From Bedellia somnulentella (taxonomy: Eukaryota; Arthropoda; Insecta; Lepidoptera; Bedelliidae): a stretch of 64,000 nucleotides of DNA. The notes beneath the pieces were generated by a model. It had not been told where the DNA came from. It was given only the letters and a program-made list of their open reading frames with translations, and did no database searches. The translations under genes and the position numbers were made by a program. Shown here in pieces: positions 51,929 through 63,121 of this stretch. The first letter of the stretch is position 1, and each line of letters starts with the position of its first letter. The DNA is taken from NCBI GenBank assembly GCA_963576735.1, contig OY755177.1, forward strand, positions 11,532,001 through 11,596,000, given 5' to 3'.

Positions 51929-52729
51929 TTTGGAGCGATAGTAGAATAACAAAGCCTTATATGCTTATTCTAGCTGTAACTTTTTGCGAACAAAATATTC
52001 CATTATTGATGTACAATAATAGTTTGTAATTGATCTTGAGATCTTCGGTCACTATGGTGTAAAGTGTTTTTTTGACTTATTGACTTGCCTATGTATATTA
52101 ACGGCATTCTCAGTTCACAATTATACTATATTACATAAACCATTGAAAGAGTTGTCTATAAGTACTAGCAATAAGTATAATGACAATAACCAAGGAGAAA
52201 AACAATATTATTACTGTGCAAAAGACTACCACTTTACCACTTAAGTGATGCCTTGCTACTTTTAAAATATATATTGTACAAAACATCTTTTACTCTTTTA
52301 TAAGCGAAAGGATTGAAATGGAGTTGTATAAAACGCTTCATACACTAGTTACCACACTACGAAACTTAGTTGAGCCTGAACTAAACGCTTATTGAGAAAT
52401 AACGGAACATTGAACTTAATTGCAATTTCATGAGGACTTTTGCTTATATCTATGCAGACAAACTTTCTCTTCTACCTTCAACTTCTCGTAGATGACATGA
52501 GAAAAGCAATTTGAATTCATAAACAAACTTCAGACATAAAGAAACTAACATTACGCGCTTCAGCGGCTAACGCACAAAAGAAATGACTTGATCCAAATTA
52601 TGCAAACACAATGAAAAACTTCATTAATCATGATTATTCATGATTTCATGATGTGCACGGTTTACGTCATTTTCAAACGAGGCATACAAGATTGGTTTTA
52701 TAATTTTTAACATATAACAACATTTGAAG
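51929..52729. other. No feature recognised
   Basis: AT-rich sequence without a notable ORF or shared repeat. Confidence 0.5.
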
Positions 52730-52731
52730 TA

Positions 52732-53460
52732 CAGTAAAACCCGTTTAATACGATCACGCTTAATACGATTTGTCTTCCCGTTTAATACGCCTTCCTGATC
52801 GTCATTTCTTGACTTGTCGCGCGTACCCTTTGATTGTTTTGCAATAGTGCATCATTTATTCGTTACAATATGACTACAATTACGCGAAAGGCAGTGTCAC
52901 TTAAAAAAAAAGGTATAGTAAGTATAGTAAAATATGTATTGAGAGTTTGCGATGAAAAGTCACAAACAACGAATAAAACTCAGTTAGCTGCTGAGCATCA
53001 ATACCTATTTCTACGTTACCTACCATTTTAAAGAATAGAAAAGAAATTAAAGAAACATAAAGATTGGGAGGTGTGCAGAGTAAAAAGCAAACGGTAGGAA
53101 AGTTTGATAAATTGGAAATAGTTTTGGTAGAATGGCTTTATCAAGCACGAGCTTTAAATCTGCCCATAAGTGGCCCCATAATATGCGAGAAAGCGCCTAA
53201 GGCATTATCAGCTAGATTTAAGACACTTTGTGCGTCTTGACTTTGGATGAAAGTGAAGGCGCACTGCAACAGTTTAATTAAGTTGAAATTCTGACAAACC
53301 GAAATAAGTGATTATTTTAAATAATGTATTGAATGTACATAATTTCAAATATTATGAAAAAAGTACATAATATGTCGTACGTTCGTTTTATTTTGCCTTT
53401 CCCGCTTAAGACGCGTTTATGGTGGGGTCCCTGAGAAATCGTCTTAAGCGGGTTTTACTG
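52732..53460 (+). mobile_element. Pogo-like (CENP-B-related) transposon, internally deleted
   Basis: TA-flanked TIRs CAGTAAAACCCGTTTAATAC / GTCTTAAGCGGGTTTTACTG (complements apart from a few changes). 729 bp. Inside, plus strand, is the start of a CENP-B/pogo-type DNA-binding protein: TRKAVSLKKKGIVSIVKYVL at 52870, then after stops and shifts KLEIVLVEWLYQARALNLPI SGPIICEKA (about 53110-53195). No DDE catalytic part. Confidence 0.8.
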
Positions 53461-53764
53461 TATATGAATTACATCGGATAGACTTAGTCAAATGATGCCA
53501 GTCTTATGAACCTAAACATTAGCTAAACGTTTAAGATACAGCTCATTATTATACTTACTATAATTTTTGCCCATAAATATTTACAACTGCGCGTTGGACT
53601 GAGATGAGAGACCGGATATACGTTGCTCTGTAATTTTAAAAGGTAAGTACCTAGTAAACCAGATTTTCTGATCTCGTAGGGTAACTAGTAACTACTGTGT
53701 GAAATGATGCAAATAGCAAAACGTGATGGGTAATACCAACAATATCAAAACTGAAACGTAAAAT

Positions 53765-53812
53765 GCCTTCTGATGTCAATATGTATATATGTATATTGAC
53801 ATCAGAAAGGAA
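53765..53812. repeat. Short near-perfect palindrome
   Basis: CTTCTGATGTCAATATGTAT / its complement meet in an ATAT centre: a 20-bp-arm hairpin. Confidence 0.7.
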
Positions 53813-55661
53813 ATCTTTTCTGCGAAGATTACACGATCCAGCGCAGCACATTACAGCAATTGTAAATGTACAATCATATATTATGATTAAAGTGAAACCA
53901 TACCAACGACGGGTAATATAATCACGTGTTAAAAGCGGATGCCGGTGATTACCATAGTTTTGATTTTATTGTATCTAGATTCTAGTTTAGTTCGATAATT
54001 GTTTCCCATTATTAACATTCGGGTACATTAAACACAATTATCTCAACTTGTTCGATGCAGGGAATTTTACGAATAATGCCCTGTTTTCCGTTGCGTTTTC
54101 GATTTTTTATGGATCAAGTACAATAATATTTCGGTAATCATTTGTAATTTAATATTAAACAATTAGCATCGCTAGCATGGCATGTAATCGTTTGTTATCC
54201 CTAGACAGTACATTTCCCTATAAAGTTGTCTTATTTCTCGTCAAAAAGAGCAGCAATTGCAGTGGATACGGTTGGCATTAAGGCTAACATTAATGCTCTA
54301 AATAAATTGCATTGCGAAAACTTTCAAACGCTGAACAATAGAACACTGGCCTAATTGCAATAAGTTTCGTGTATTTTGTAATTATCTTGTAAGATATTGC
54401 ATGATTATGCTAATTTGTATTTTCACATGATTTTATATCTGTTGATACATTTTTAAAGTACAATTTAGAACATAAAAACCTTTTTAAAAGTCATTGTTTC
54501 TAGGAACTTATAGACATCGTTGAGAAGCCATGAAGCTGTTTCTAGCTATTTAATATTTATTAATACCTTCTTCTTATCACAGCAATGTCACGATGGGTTT
54601 ATGTTAAGAAATCTTTAACTGAATGTTAAACCAACAACAAATTTCTTAGATTACCACAACTAGAGACAAGTCGACTAGCTAAAGACGCCAACAAAGAGGT
54701 GTCCCATTTTTGGCAATGAAAAGGTTATAATCCATTTAAGTAAGTGCACGTTTGGAGGCTTCCACAAACCAGGTCGATGACCTGTCGACATTAAGAAATG
54801 GTAGTACTCGTATGCGACGACACGGTGCGGGGATACCAACAATAGATATACTTTAGCATACATAGGGTTGACCTGGTAACTTTAGAAGGGAGCGGCGTCT
54901 TAGATCAATAGGTTTCTATTTCATTATGCTACCGCGTATCTTTTGCTGTTGTACCATATTTTTAAGTACGATTAGGTACATTTGTCCTTCAATATTTTTT
55001 TAAATAACCTAATTTTGATTATTTTGGCTACTTGCTCTGTGGGAAGTTCTTTACATTTTGATTTTAGAATTAAATATACCTTCGAGTTAGTATCTCATAG
55101 GTTGCAATAATTAAAGTAACTTAATTCCTTTTTGGGCTAACCATGGATTGCTTGATCATGATATATCAAATAAATATGTTTATTTTAGAGAAAGTTTCGT
55201 TGAAAGTCTAACTGCTACATAATTTATAAAACTGAATTCGAGAAAACATCTGTGTAAAAATTGTTGCAAATTGTGACCTCGAGGCGTGAGTCACGCGGCG
55301 CTATTCGACAAATGCAGTAAATAATGTGGAGCCGAGCAGAGGATAACTATCACGATTGACGTTCAGTTTCCTCGCAAAGCCTCCTCTCAGACAACTATGA
55401 CGCGGCCTCGTCTCTTTCACGTGACATCTACAAATGTTTCAGTGCGGAACATTTTATTTCACCAAGCGGAAAATCTAACTTTAACCAATCTAACTTCAAA
55501 TTTAATCTAACAGAACAAAAGCAAATATCCGAAAGGTACAGCTCACCTGAAAATAATAATTCTTATCAGTCTGTTACTTCGCCTTATCTTATCAGAAATC
55601 ATCGAAGTCACCTAGCGAATTCTTTTGTTTTCGGATCGAATATAATATCCAAATCGCTTAC
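53813..55661. other. No gene recognised; flank of candidate Myo6 promoter
   Basis: AT-rich to about 55250, then moderately GC-richer (CCTCGAGGCGTGAGTCACGC at about 55278). No coding signal. Confidence 0.45.
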
Positions 55662-55701
55662 CTAGATTCAAATGGAACTCCAAATATCGCACAACGTAAC
55701 T
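55662..55701 (-). promoter_or_regulatory. Candidate Myo6 non-coding first exon and initiator
   Basis: On the minus strand a strong donor (AATCTAG|GTAAGC) ends at 55662. About 40 nt upstream lies TCAGTT, an arthropod Inr-like motif, with relatively GC-rich sequence beyond it (55780-55960). Exon 1 of the coding region needs such an upstream partner. The 5' limit is a guess, and no other evidence links it to Myo6. Confidence 0.35.
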
Positions 55702-56027
55702 GACACACTTTTTAAGTTGAACGTCCACATAAAACACGAGTTAAAAAGTAAACACGAAAGAAAAAACTGTTGTAGTTGTATATCGCGGTAGAGTGAGCAT
55801 GGTACGAACGTTTGGTGAACAAGATAGCGGCTGGCGTACTGGCAGCTTGGTGAACAAGCAGGCTAACCGGCCGCGGTCGCCCGTCGTTTGCCTCAATGAG
55901 TGAATGCGACGAGGCGGGCGCTGCCACTCCGACCACACTATATCGCTGCTACTCACTGCAACCGCATCCACTGCTACCGTCATATACGTGTTAATAACAA
56001 CACCTGTCTATATTCGTCACTGTAATC

Positions 56028-56572
56028 TCAATTATCATTAATGAAATTGCAATACTCTTTTGTTCTACCACCGAATGACGTAAAACCTAATGTATACCCT
56101 AATGTATCTTCGATCGGATCGCCGCGATATCTAGAAAGTTCTTTCGTTGTTTGGTCAATACATGAAGCCGTATCTTTAGTTACAGAGTTCAATTTTTGAA
56201 TTTCGTAAGCAATTGCCAAAAGCGGCAATATTAATCTTCCGAAAGAAGCGGTCATGCATGAAATAGATTGGAAGGCTGTCGGATTCAAACAGAAATATTG
56301 TTATACGTAACCCGGTAAAGGCATAACCAATCGGGTTCAAAATAGAGAAGCAAAAGTAATCAGTGCGCATTAAAAATTATAGGTTTAAATACGTTAAAAT
56401 GACAGAACTGTATGAAAGATTTCATTGCCAAGGCCTTTGTCCCCAGATTTGCGGTCACGATTTGACCAACATTAAGCACCAACAAACAGGTTTGAATACT
56501 GACGCCCCCACTAGAGTGAATCACACACAGTGAAGAGAATATAGCAATTAGGATGGTGAGATGATACGTCAT
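56028..56572 (-). pseudogene. Unrecognised secreted-protein-like remnant
   Basis: On the minus strand an ATG at 56572 opens MTYHLTILIAIFSSLCVIHS, a typical signal peptide, followed by 50 residues. Other frames then carry MTASFGRLILPLLAIAYEIQ and TTKELSRYRGDPIEDTLGYT. The frames do not join without a frameshift or an unseen intron. It may be a decayed or intron-split gene, or chance. Confidence 0.3.
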
Positions 56573-57306
56573 ATTTCTTTAGAGAGTCATATACATTTTT
56601 GCAGAGTTTGTTCTAATGAAGTATACAAGCACTAAATCATTCTTGTATTTTTAGCGCCTCGTTTTGTATAGAAACGTGTATGTTTTCTTTTTACTATTCG
56701 CGATAAGAACTTAACTGTTCGGAATATAAACACTTTTTACTATACATATAAGGATTTAGACTAGTGAGTTATAGTAGGAATTGTATGAAATGACATCCAC
56801 TCAATACTTGTGCCAAATAAGTAATAAGTCTTATTGGGAAGTAAGTTGTTGTATCTTTTACATTAAGACAAATATTGGAATCAATTTGCCGAAAGGTTTC
56901 AAAGGCTCTGTACTAAGGTAAGAAAAAGGCTTGCTACTCTTACCAGCCCCAGGCCGAGGCGGATCCATAGTAATTTTCTTCCTATGTAAATAACAGAACA
57001 CATATAATGCATTTTTGGGTAAAAGCTAACACCGGTTGCTAGCTAGTTGTAATCAAATATATTTTTTTGAACTTTAAATCAATAGCTAACGTGTATACAA
57101 TTTAATTATATTTTCAGAGATAAGACCGCACATAGTAAGTTTGTTTTGTAAAGCTGTATTTTTGCAAATATTTATTTGGTGCAATGACGAGTTTTTTTCT
57201 ACAGAGCTATAATGTTTTTTTTCTAAGTTTTATCACTCTGTTAAGGGCAGGCTCAAGCCCTTCGGTTGGGTGGAACATATGTGAGCCGTGAAGACACAAC
57301 GTGGCC

Positions 57307-57492
57307 TTATTTGCATTCAACCTTATTACCACTCGAACCGCCTACCAATTTTTCTATAACAGCCAGCGTGTAAGATATGTTATTTATAATATCTAATAAA
57401 TCCAGATATAAACTGCAGGTCTTATCAAAGCTAAGAGCAACGGTCTTGGAACCGGTACTAAAATAATTTGGTTCAACATTGTAAGAGCACAA
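57307..57492 (-). other. Unrecognised coding-like ORF
   Basis: 61 codons starting at TTG, not ATG: NVEPNYFSTGSKTVALSFDK, LYLDLLDIINNISYTLAVIE, ending GSSGNKVECK. Balanced composition, but no family recognised. It may relate to the remnant at 56028-56572. Confidence 0.25.
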
Positions 57493-57866
57493 TTTAAATG
57501 AAAGTTTAACAGAATCGTTGCTTCAATATGTAAATGTATGACAGTTGTAATAAGCCTATAATTTGAGCTAGCTTATTTTCATCTTATCGTAAAATACAAT
57601 TTAGACTAGTATGTAATGAAATTATTAATGGTTTCATCATTAGGCTTAGTGATTTTAACTAGTCAATAGGTGGGATGTGTAATGCTAAATTTTCTTGTAA
57701 AATTATAGGTCTATTATGAAATTTATTTAATTAAAACGCTATATATGATCTTTTTTAAATAGTATAATAGGAGCATAGTACCTAATGCTCCTATTTTTTT
57801 ACTTAGAATTAGACATATTTAATATTCACTTATGAAATAATTTTAATATTTTTAACCATTGCACGA

Positions 57867-57990
57867 ACATACATACATATACTCACGGCTATAAATCCCT
57901 AGAAGGGGTAGCCAGGGCTTTAGTATATGAAAATCCTCAGGAACTTCAGTGAGAAAAAGATTGTAAAATAAAGTTTATTGGTGATGGGTC
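57867..57990 (-). mobile_element. Family-2 SINE, truncated
   Basis: CATACATATACTCACGGC tail, TAAATCCCTAGAAGGGGTAG, ends at TTGGTGATGGGTC. Confidence 0.75.
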
Positions 57991-58374
57991 AAAAATTTAA
58001 CTAAAATTATTAGTATTGTACAACTTCTGAATGACAAATATATTTGTTAAACGTTCTTAGTGTAAACTGTAAGATATTTTTACACTACACAAACGAGACT
58101 ATTTAATTATGAAGAGTTACTCACATCAACAGCATGAAACCTCCACATAGCATGTACAAAAAATATAATTGAAAAGTGTATTACTGCAATTGCATGTCAT
58201 GTGTGTAACGTAAACAGCTCTAAAATGACTGAAAGGTAGAAAATCTATCTAAATTATATCTTATTAGTTTTCCGGAAAAATAAACCACAAAATATCTGTA
58301 ACAAAAAAGCCATAAATATTTTAATTAAGAAATAGTGTCCCAAGGGTTAACTAGTGATGGTATATACAACTTCT

Positions 58375-58412
58375 TAGGAGCCGTGAGTATATGTATGTAT
58401 GTATGTATATGT
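58375..58412 (+). mobile_element. Family-2 SINE tail only
   Basis: GGAGCCGTGAGTATATGTAT then TATG repeats; nothing else of the element. Confidence 0.55.
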
Positions 58413-58489
58413 AACTTCTTAAACGCTTAATCGTTTCTTACATTTCACCGTTCTATAAATCCATAGAGCAAAGCAAACCACAAAGCAAC

Positions 58490-58862
58490 CGTGATAGCCC
58501 AGTGGGTAGAACACTCGGTTATCGTGCAAACGACTAGTGTTCAAATCCTGGATCGGGCCTACACCAATTTGTCTTTTCTTAAGACATATGTGTGGTTAAT
58601 TTATCATGGTTGTTAACGGTGAGGGAAAACATCGTGAGGAAACCCACATGGCTGAGTTGTACTTAGTCATGTGACAGTGTATTCGTACAAAACGGCGATA
58701 GGCCTGCCCCCTATCACGTGAGTACACTGTCCATGCAAAACGTGGGTACTCTGAACACCAGGTGACAAAGTCACGTGATGTTCAGAAGTATTAGTACCTC
58801 TGCCAACCCCTCCGGGGATATTCGGCGTGAACGTTTATGTTTATGTTATGTTTATGTTTATA
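58490..58862 (+). mobile_element. tRNA-SINE (family 1), best copy
   Basis: Box A GATAGCCCAGTGGGTAGA and box B TGTTCAAATCC, 37 bp apart, at 58493-58550. Then ACACCAATTTGTCTTTTC, GGTGAGGGAAAACATCGTGA, CATGGCTGAGTTGTACTTAG, AACGGCGATAGGCCTGCC, GTCACGTGATGTTCAGAAGT, tail GGCGTGAACGTTTATG plus ATGTTT repeats. No coding capacity. Confidence 0.92.
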
Positions 58863-59472
58863 AATCCATGACAGAAAATAGTTATGTTATTTTATGGTAT
58901 TGCTTCGCCACTATTTAAAGGATATATAATACACCCTAATTCTTTTTCACTTTACTTGACTAATTTTCAATGGTTAGTTATGCTATAGTCGTCTTATCCA
59001 GTCTTGCTCTCTTGCAAGCTCTTGTTACTCTTAGCTACTTGCTCTTACTAACTCTTGCTCTATTACAAATCACGACCAAATCTAGATAGGTATCGCAAAA
59101 CAATAAGTCTGTTGACCGACGACATGGAACGGTCTCACTTCCGCGCTAACAGATTTATGTAACCGCTGTTATAATGTATTGGGTAATACAAGTAGTTGTT
59201 TTTATTTAGTACACCTGAGTGGGATGAAAAAAATAATAATACAACATTAAATATCTAGTATTGGTTCGAAAGATGTTTATCAAACGGTGATGTACAGTGG
59301 AACGGAGCGATTAGATAACTCAACTCATCTTTCTTGCTCTTTAACTTTAAGTCTTAGTCAGCCGGTATAAATAATGATTGTAAATATATTCTAATTTATT
59401 CATACAAATATAGCCGTAATTTTTGTCATACTTACAAATATGCCAATATAATGTTTTATTCTTTTAATAACA
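58863..59472. other. No feature recognised
   Basis: AT-rich with a CTTGCTCT-like repeated motif at 58995-59065. Confidence 0.45.
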
Positions 59473-59474
59473 TA

Positions 59475-60684
59475 CGAGGGCGGGTCAATAAGTCGGTGAC
59501 TTTTGGAATAAAACACAGATTTTTTGATAAAAAAAAATATTTTATTTTTTAACGTAGTCTCCCTTGAGCTCTATACACTTTGTCCAACGCTTCTCCAATT
59601 TTTTTATCCCTTCCAAAAAAAAATTGATTTGTCGAGGTCCTCAAAATAGGCCTTTGTTTGCGAGATGACTTCATCATTGGAGTCAAATCTTTTTCCACCT
59701 AGCCATTTCTTCAGGTTTGGGAACAAGTAGTAGTCGCTCGGAGCCAAATCTGGAGAATAGGGCGGATGAGGGATCAATTCATAGCCCAATTCACGGATTT
59801 TTGCCATGGCAACTGCACATGTGTGCACCCTTGCATTGTCTTGGTGGAAAAGAACTTTTTTCTTGGCCAAATGAGGTCGGTTTTTTTTCAAATCGTCATT
59901 GAATCGGTCCAATAAGTTGGCATAATAATCCCCATTGATTGTTCTTCCCTTTTGTAGGTAGTCAATGTGGATTATCCCGCGTGCATCCCAAAAAACAGTC
60001 GCCAAAACTTTATTGGCTGACAAACCCACCGTGGCCTTCTTTGGCGCCGATTCGCCCTTAGAAACCCACTGTTTTGACTGTTGTTTGCTCTCTGGTGTGT
60101 TGTGATGGATCCATGTTACTTCCACGCTTACAAAACGGCGCAAAAACTCCTACACATTGCGATTAAACAACGCCAAACCTTCCTGTGAAGTTGTTACACG
60201 ATTGCTTTTGTGGTCGACTGTGAGCAAACGTGGCACCCATCTTGCGGAAAGCTTTCTCATGCCCAAGTGATCATCTAAAATTGAAACCACTGAGCCATGC
60301 GAGATCTCTACGGCTTCCACAATCTCACGCACTTTCAATCTTCGGTCGGCCAACACTGTATCGTGAATTTTTTCTATTGTTTCGGGTGTAGAGACCTCAA
60401 CTGGGCGTCCACGAGTATTGATCAAGCTTAGCCTTGGTCTCGGTAATGATTTTTTTTCGCAAGAAATAATACTTAATAAGCACACAAAATTCACTTTTTT
60501 CCATTTTCTCCTCAAATTTGTGAGTAGTCTGATAAAAATAGCTGTCAAACACAAACTAACTGACGCAGCAAGTTAAAATTTAGACAGGAGTCAACAAACA
60601 GATGCCTGTTCACAGGAGCAGTGTTGCTGTTTCAGTAAAGAGGTAAGAAATTCAAAAAGTCACGGACTTATTGACCCGCCCTCG
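59475..60684 (-). mobile_element. Mariner transposon with both TIRs
   Basis: TA-flanked. TIRs CGAGGGCGGGTCAATAAGTC / its complement, matching over about 30 bp with one or two differences. 1210 bp; the transposase is read on the minus strand. Shorter than the usual 1.3 kb because the N-terminal region is deleted. Confidence 0.92.
59604..60554 (-). pseudogene. Mariner transposase, broken
   Basis: One frame across an in-frame TAG at 60150-60152. After a degraded start: SLINTRGRPVEVSTPETIEK, HGSVVSILDDHLGMRKLSAR (helix-turn-helix linker), stop, then FLRRFVSVEVTWIHHNTPES, LFHQDNARVHT (second Asp), HPPYSPDLAPSDYYLFPNL (third Asp). The first catalytic block reads VEVTW where the family has VDETW, and about 40 N-terminal residues are missing. 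Inactive on three counts. Confidence 0.88.
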
Positions 60685-60699
60685 TATAAAAAGTATGCT

Positions 60700-60862
60700 T
60701 TATATAATTTAATGTTTTTTGACATGAATTCCTCATGTGGGGATTATTACTCATAAATAAAAGATGTTATTACATCCGGGGGCGTATACCCGAAGGTCGC
60801 GGGTTCGAACCCCGCCAGTGTCGAAATTTTTCTTTCCTTTAATAACATCTTTTATTTATAAG
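60700..60862 (+). mobile_element. Hairpin element with tRNA 3'-half core, copy 1
   Basis: TTTAATGTTTTTTGACATGA start; outer arms ATAAATAAAAGATGTTATTA / its perfect complement at 60752-60772 and 60839-60859. The core CGGGGGCGTATACCCGAAGG TCGCGGGTTCGAACCCCGCC is identical to copy 2 at 37917. The inner left arm is missing here. Confidence 0.78.
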
Positions 60863-60960
60863 TATGCTTTATGTTTTCATTTATTATCGATGCAGTAAAC
60901 TTTACCTTACATGAAATTAATTAACCAATTTTAAAATTCGGTTAAAAAACTTTTATTGAA

Positions 60961-61098
60961 TACTAGCTTTTTGCCCGCGACTACGTCCGCGTGGACTACA
61001 TTTTTTGCATCCGGTTTACATCCAAAATACCAAAACACTATCTTAACTTCTGTTTTTTATATTAATATTCCCGTGGGCGTTTTAATAGATATAAAGAA
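60961..61098 (+). repeat. Widespread arthropod GCCCGCGAC repeat start
   Basis: TAGCTTTTTGCCCGCGACTA CGTCCGCGTGG, a motif seen at the edge of many insect repeats (from memory). The following 100 bp are AT-rich. Confidence 0.55.
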
Positions 61099-61248
61099 CA
61101 TTGAGACTTTTTAAGTGATTATTGGGCGATGCAGTTGGAGACCCAGTTGACTACCTTTTCCCTATTCAACTTCCAAAAGTGGATAAAGAATTACTATCTC
61201 TGAAGCTGTGGCTACCCTTTTTTTTGATTTATAGCCGTTAGTATATAC
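61099..61248 (+). mobile_element. Family-2 SINE, degenerate
   Basis: TGGGCGATGCAGTTGGAGAC, ATTCAACTTCCAAAAGTGGA, ATAGCCGTTAGTATATACTC. Confidence 0.65.
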
Positions 61249-61860
61249 TCATGATTGATTGATGGATAAATTTCATATATTGCTTTTCGTAGTGGTTATA
61301 TCAGTCAATCGCATCAAGTTTCAAACTTCTAGATACAGTATATTTATAGATAAAAAATCTGTATACTATATTTCAATCCCTTAGGGGGTGAGTTCCAAAA
61401 AACCTTTTTAATTGTTCATAAGGATCATGAAACAAACCATTTTGTACCAAGTTTCTATGATCTATGAGAATATCTTTAGTAAGTATGGATAGCAGTTTGG
61501 CGACCCGGTGCTGCCCCCTACACTGACTGTTGGTGATATGTGAGAGATTGCAGCCAATCAGTCATCGGTCAATAGATGGCGGTACTAAATTTAAATTGAG
61601 ATATGTGCTATTATTTACTAACTATGCATTCTGAGGCTTAAACAGAATATTGATTTATGCGTAAGTTTAGCACAATACATCTATCAGAATATTAGTTTAA
61701 AAATAGTTAATAAAAAAGTTATAAACATATTCTCAAACCTACCAAATGAATACGCAAAATTTATACAATTTACTTTCAATTATCTTTATTTGTACACATT
61801 CGCATAGTTGAATGTGAAAGAGAAGGAATAGTGAAGCAAAAAAAAAATCGCAAAAAGATT

Positions 61861-61938
61861 GCCATGCCTGAGATTCGAACCTGGGTCTTCCGTTCGATTA
61901 GTATAAGCCGAACGGTACATCGCTACACAACGAATCAA
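61861..61938 (-). repeat. tRNA-like sequence in a repeat
   Basis: Minus strand: GTAGCGATGTACCGTTCGGC, then an arm CCGTTCG...CGAACGG and GGTTCGAATCTCAGGCATGG (box B/T-arm). The T-arm is imperfect and the arm lengths do not fit a functional tRNA. It is followed by 62,270-62,250-type CTGTCTGT sequence, so probably part of a retroelement. Confidence 0.45.
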
Positions 61939-61971
61939 CTTCAAAATTTTGATAAGCTATACATCTAGTAG

Positions 61972-62330
61972 TCATACTATTGACAAACAATTAAATGAAA
62001 TGAAAATGGATGAAACCCTTATTTTTCCAAAAAGACTATTAATAAAGAGTCTGATAAAGTCGTTCGATGAAAAAATGAATCGTGTATATATGGGGAGCCA
62101 TATAAAAGTTTTTTTATGTTCTTGTAGGAACCCTTGCGAAAGTCGGGATAAATGATATCCTATATGTTGGCCAGGTGTATAAGCTACATTCACACCAACT
62201 TTGATCAAGATCCGTCTGGTAGAATTAACGTGATGACCGAACATACAGACAGACAGACAAACAGACATTTTTTTCAAAAAGCGCAAATTTGGCTTCAGTA
62301 TCGAAAATTCAACATATTCCACCGGTTTTT
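61972..62330 (-). other. Probable repeat with chance ORF
   Basis: A 116-codon minus ORF starting KMSVCLSVCMFGHHVNSTRR: a CTGTCTGT-type tract, then GATCTTGATCAAAGTTGGTG TGAATG, a phrase typical of insect LINE 3' regions (from memory). I do not believe it is a gene. Confidence 0.4.
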
Positions 62331-62495
62331 AAATTTTTCTTCAATGTACAGTTTTGACCTCGGTACAGTGCAAATTCAGTTTACTTTATTGTATTGGGAG
62401 ATATAAGTGATAGGTATATGATGCAATTATTTATGAAGTACCTAAACATTACACTTCTTTAACACCCAAAAATTTGCGAATACACAACAATCAAT

Positions 62496-62846
62496 TTATA
62501 AAAAATCGAAGTCCATTTCATCTAATTGTTTAGCGATCCTATTAATCCAAGAGTCAACCGGGTCAATGCGCATCGGTATACTGCAGGTTAACAAGCAAAT
62601 GCGAAGGGTACATGCCATGGCCGTATCAATTGTACCATTTTGTACCCCTCCGTCCCGGCGTGACGTCACAGCGTAATTGCGTTGCAGACTGATATAAACA
62701 TATGGTAATGGAGCTGATGACGTGATAGATTGAATTGGTTGGCCTGAAGTGTCCGGTAATAGCACAACCCTATTGTTTCCCGTGGGGGACATACTAAGCA
62801 AATAAAGGGTCGGAGGGTTTATTATTAGATATTCCTTAATTTCCAA
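62496..62846 (-). other. Unrecognised coding-like ORF (left of a divergent pair)
   Basis: 116 codons from a TTG; the frame is open from 62873. Balanced composition: MSPTGNNRVVLLPDTSGQPI, LPYVYISLQRNYAVTSRRDG, CSIPMRIDPVDSWINRIAKQ, ending MDFDFL. No ATG near the start and no family that I recognise. It could be a 3' exon or a piece of an integrated or mobile element. Confidence 0.35.
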
Positions 62847-63121
62847 ATGTGACTGAAGAATCTTTGATTCCGGTGTTTAAAGATTATAACAGCTCATACT
62901 GGGTTATAAAGAGAGGCAATATCAGACGAACTTTAGTGCTTCATATATTCACTTTTCAATACGATTGCCGACACAAATGCAGAATCAATACTTCAGTAAC
63001 GGTGAACATGCATAAAGTCTTAATACAGGATCATCCCGTTACGCACGACTGGGTTAATCCACACGAGCCTATTGAATTAACGGTATTTGTAAAGCCTCCA
63101 AGACATCTTGGTGATTACTAG
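62840..63121 (+). other. Unrecognised coding-like ORF (right of a divergent pair)
   Basis: 94 codons open from 62840, first possible start GTG 62849: IPVFKDYNSSYWVIKRGNIR, LHIFTFQYDCRHKCRINTSV, HDWVNPHEPIELTVFVKPP, ending HLGDY. Looks protein-like, not low complexity. Starts beside the left ORF, head to head. Confidence 0.35.

Noticed and set aside
60770..60835. Functional tRNA gene in the hairpin core
   Set aside because: The T-arm is perfect, but there is no D-arm, box A or acceptor stem; it is only a 3' half.
61861..61938. Functional tRNA gene
   Set aside because: Arm lengths and the T-arm do not fit a canonical tRNA, and it is embedded in repeat-like sequence.
61972..62322. 116-codon protein gene
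   Set aside because: Driven by a CTGTCTGT tract and LINE-type 3' sequence; no ATG-supported conserved domain.
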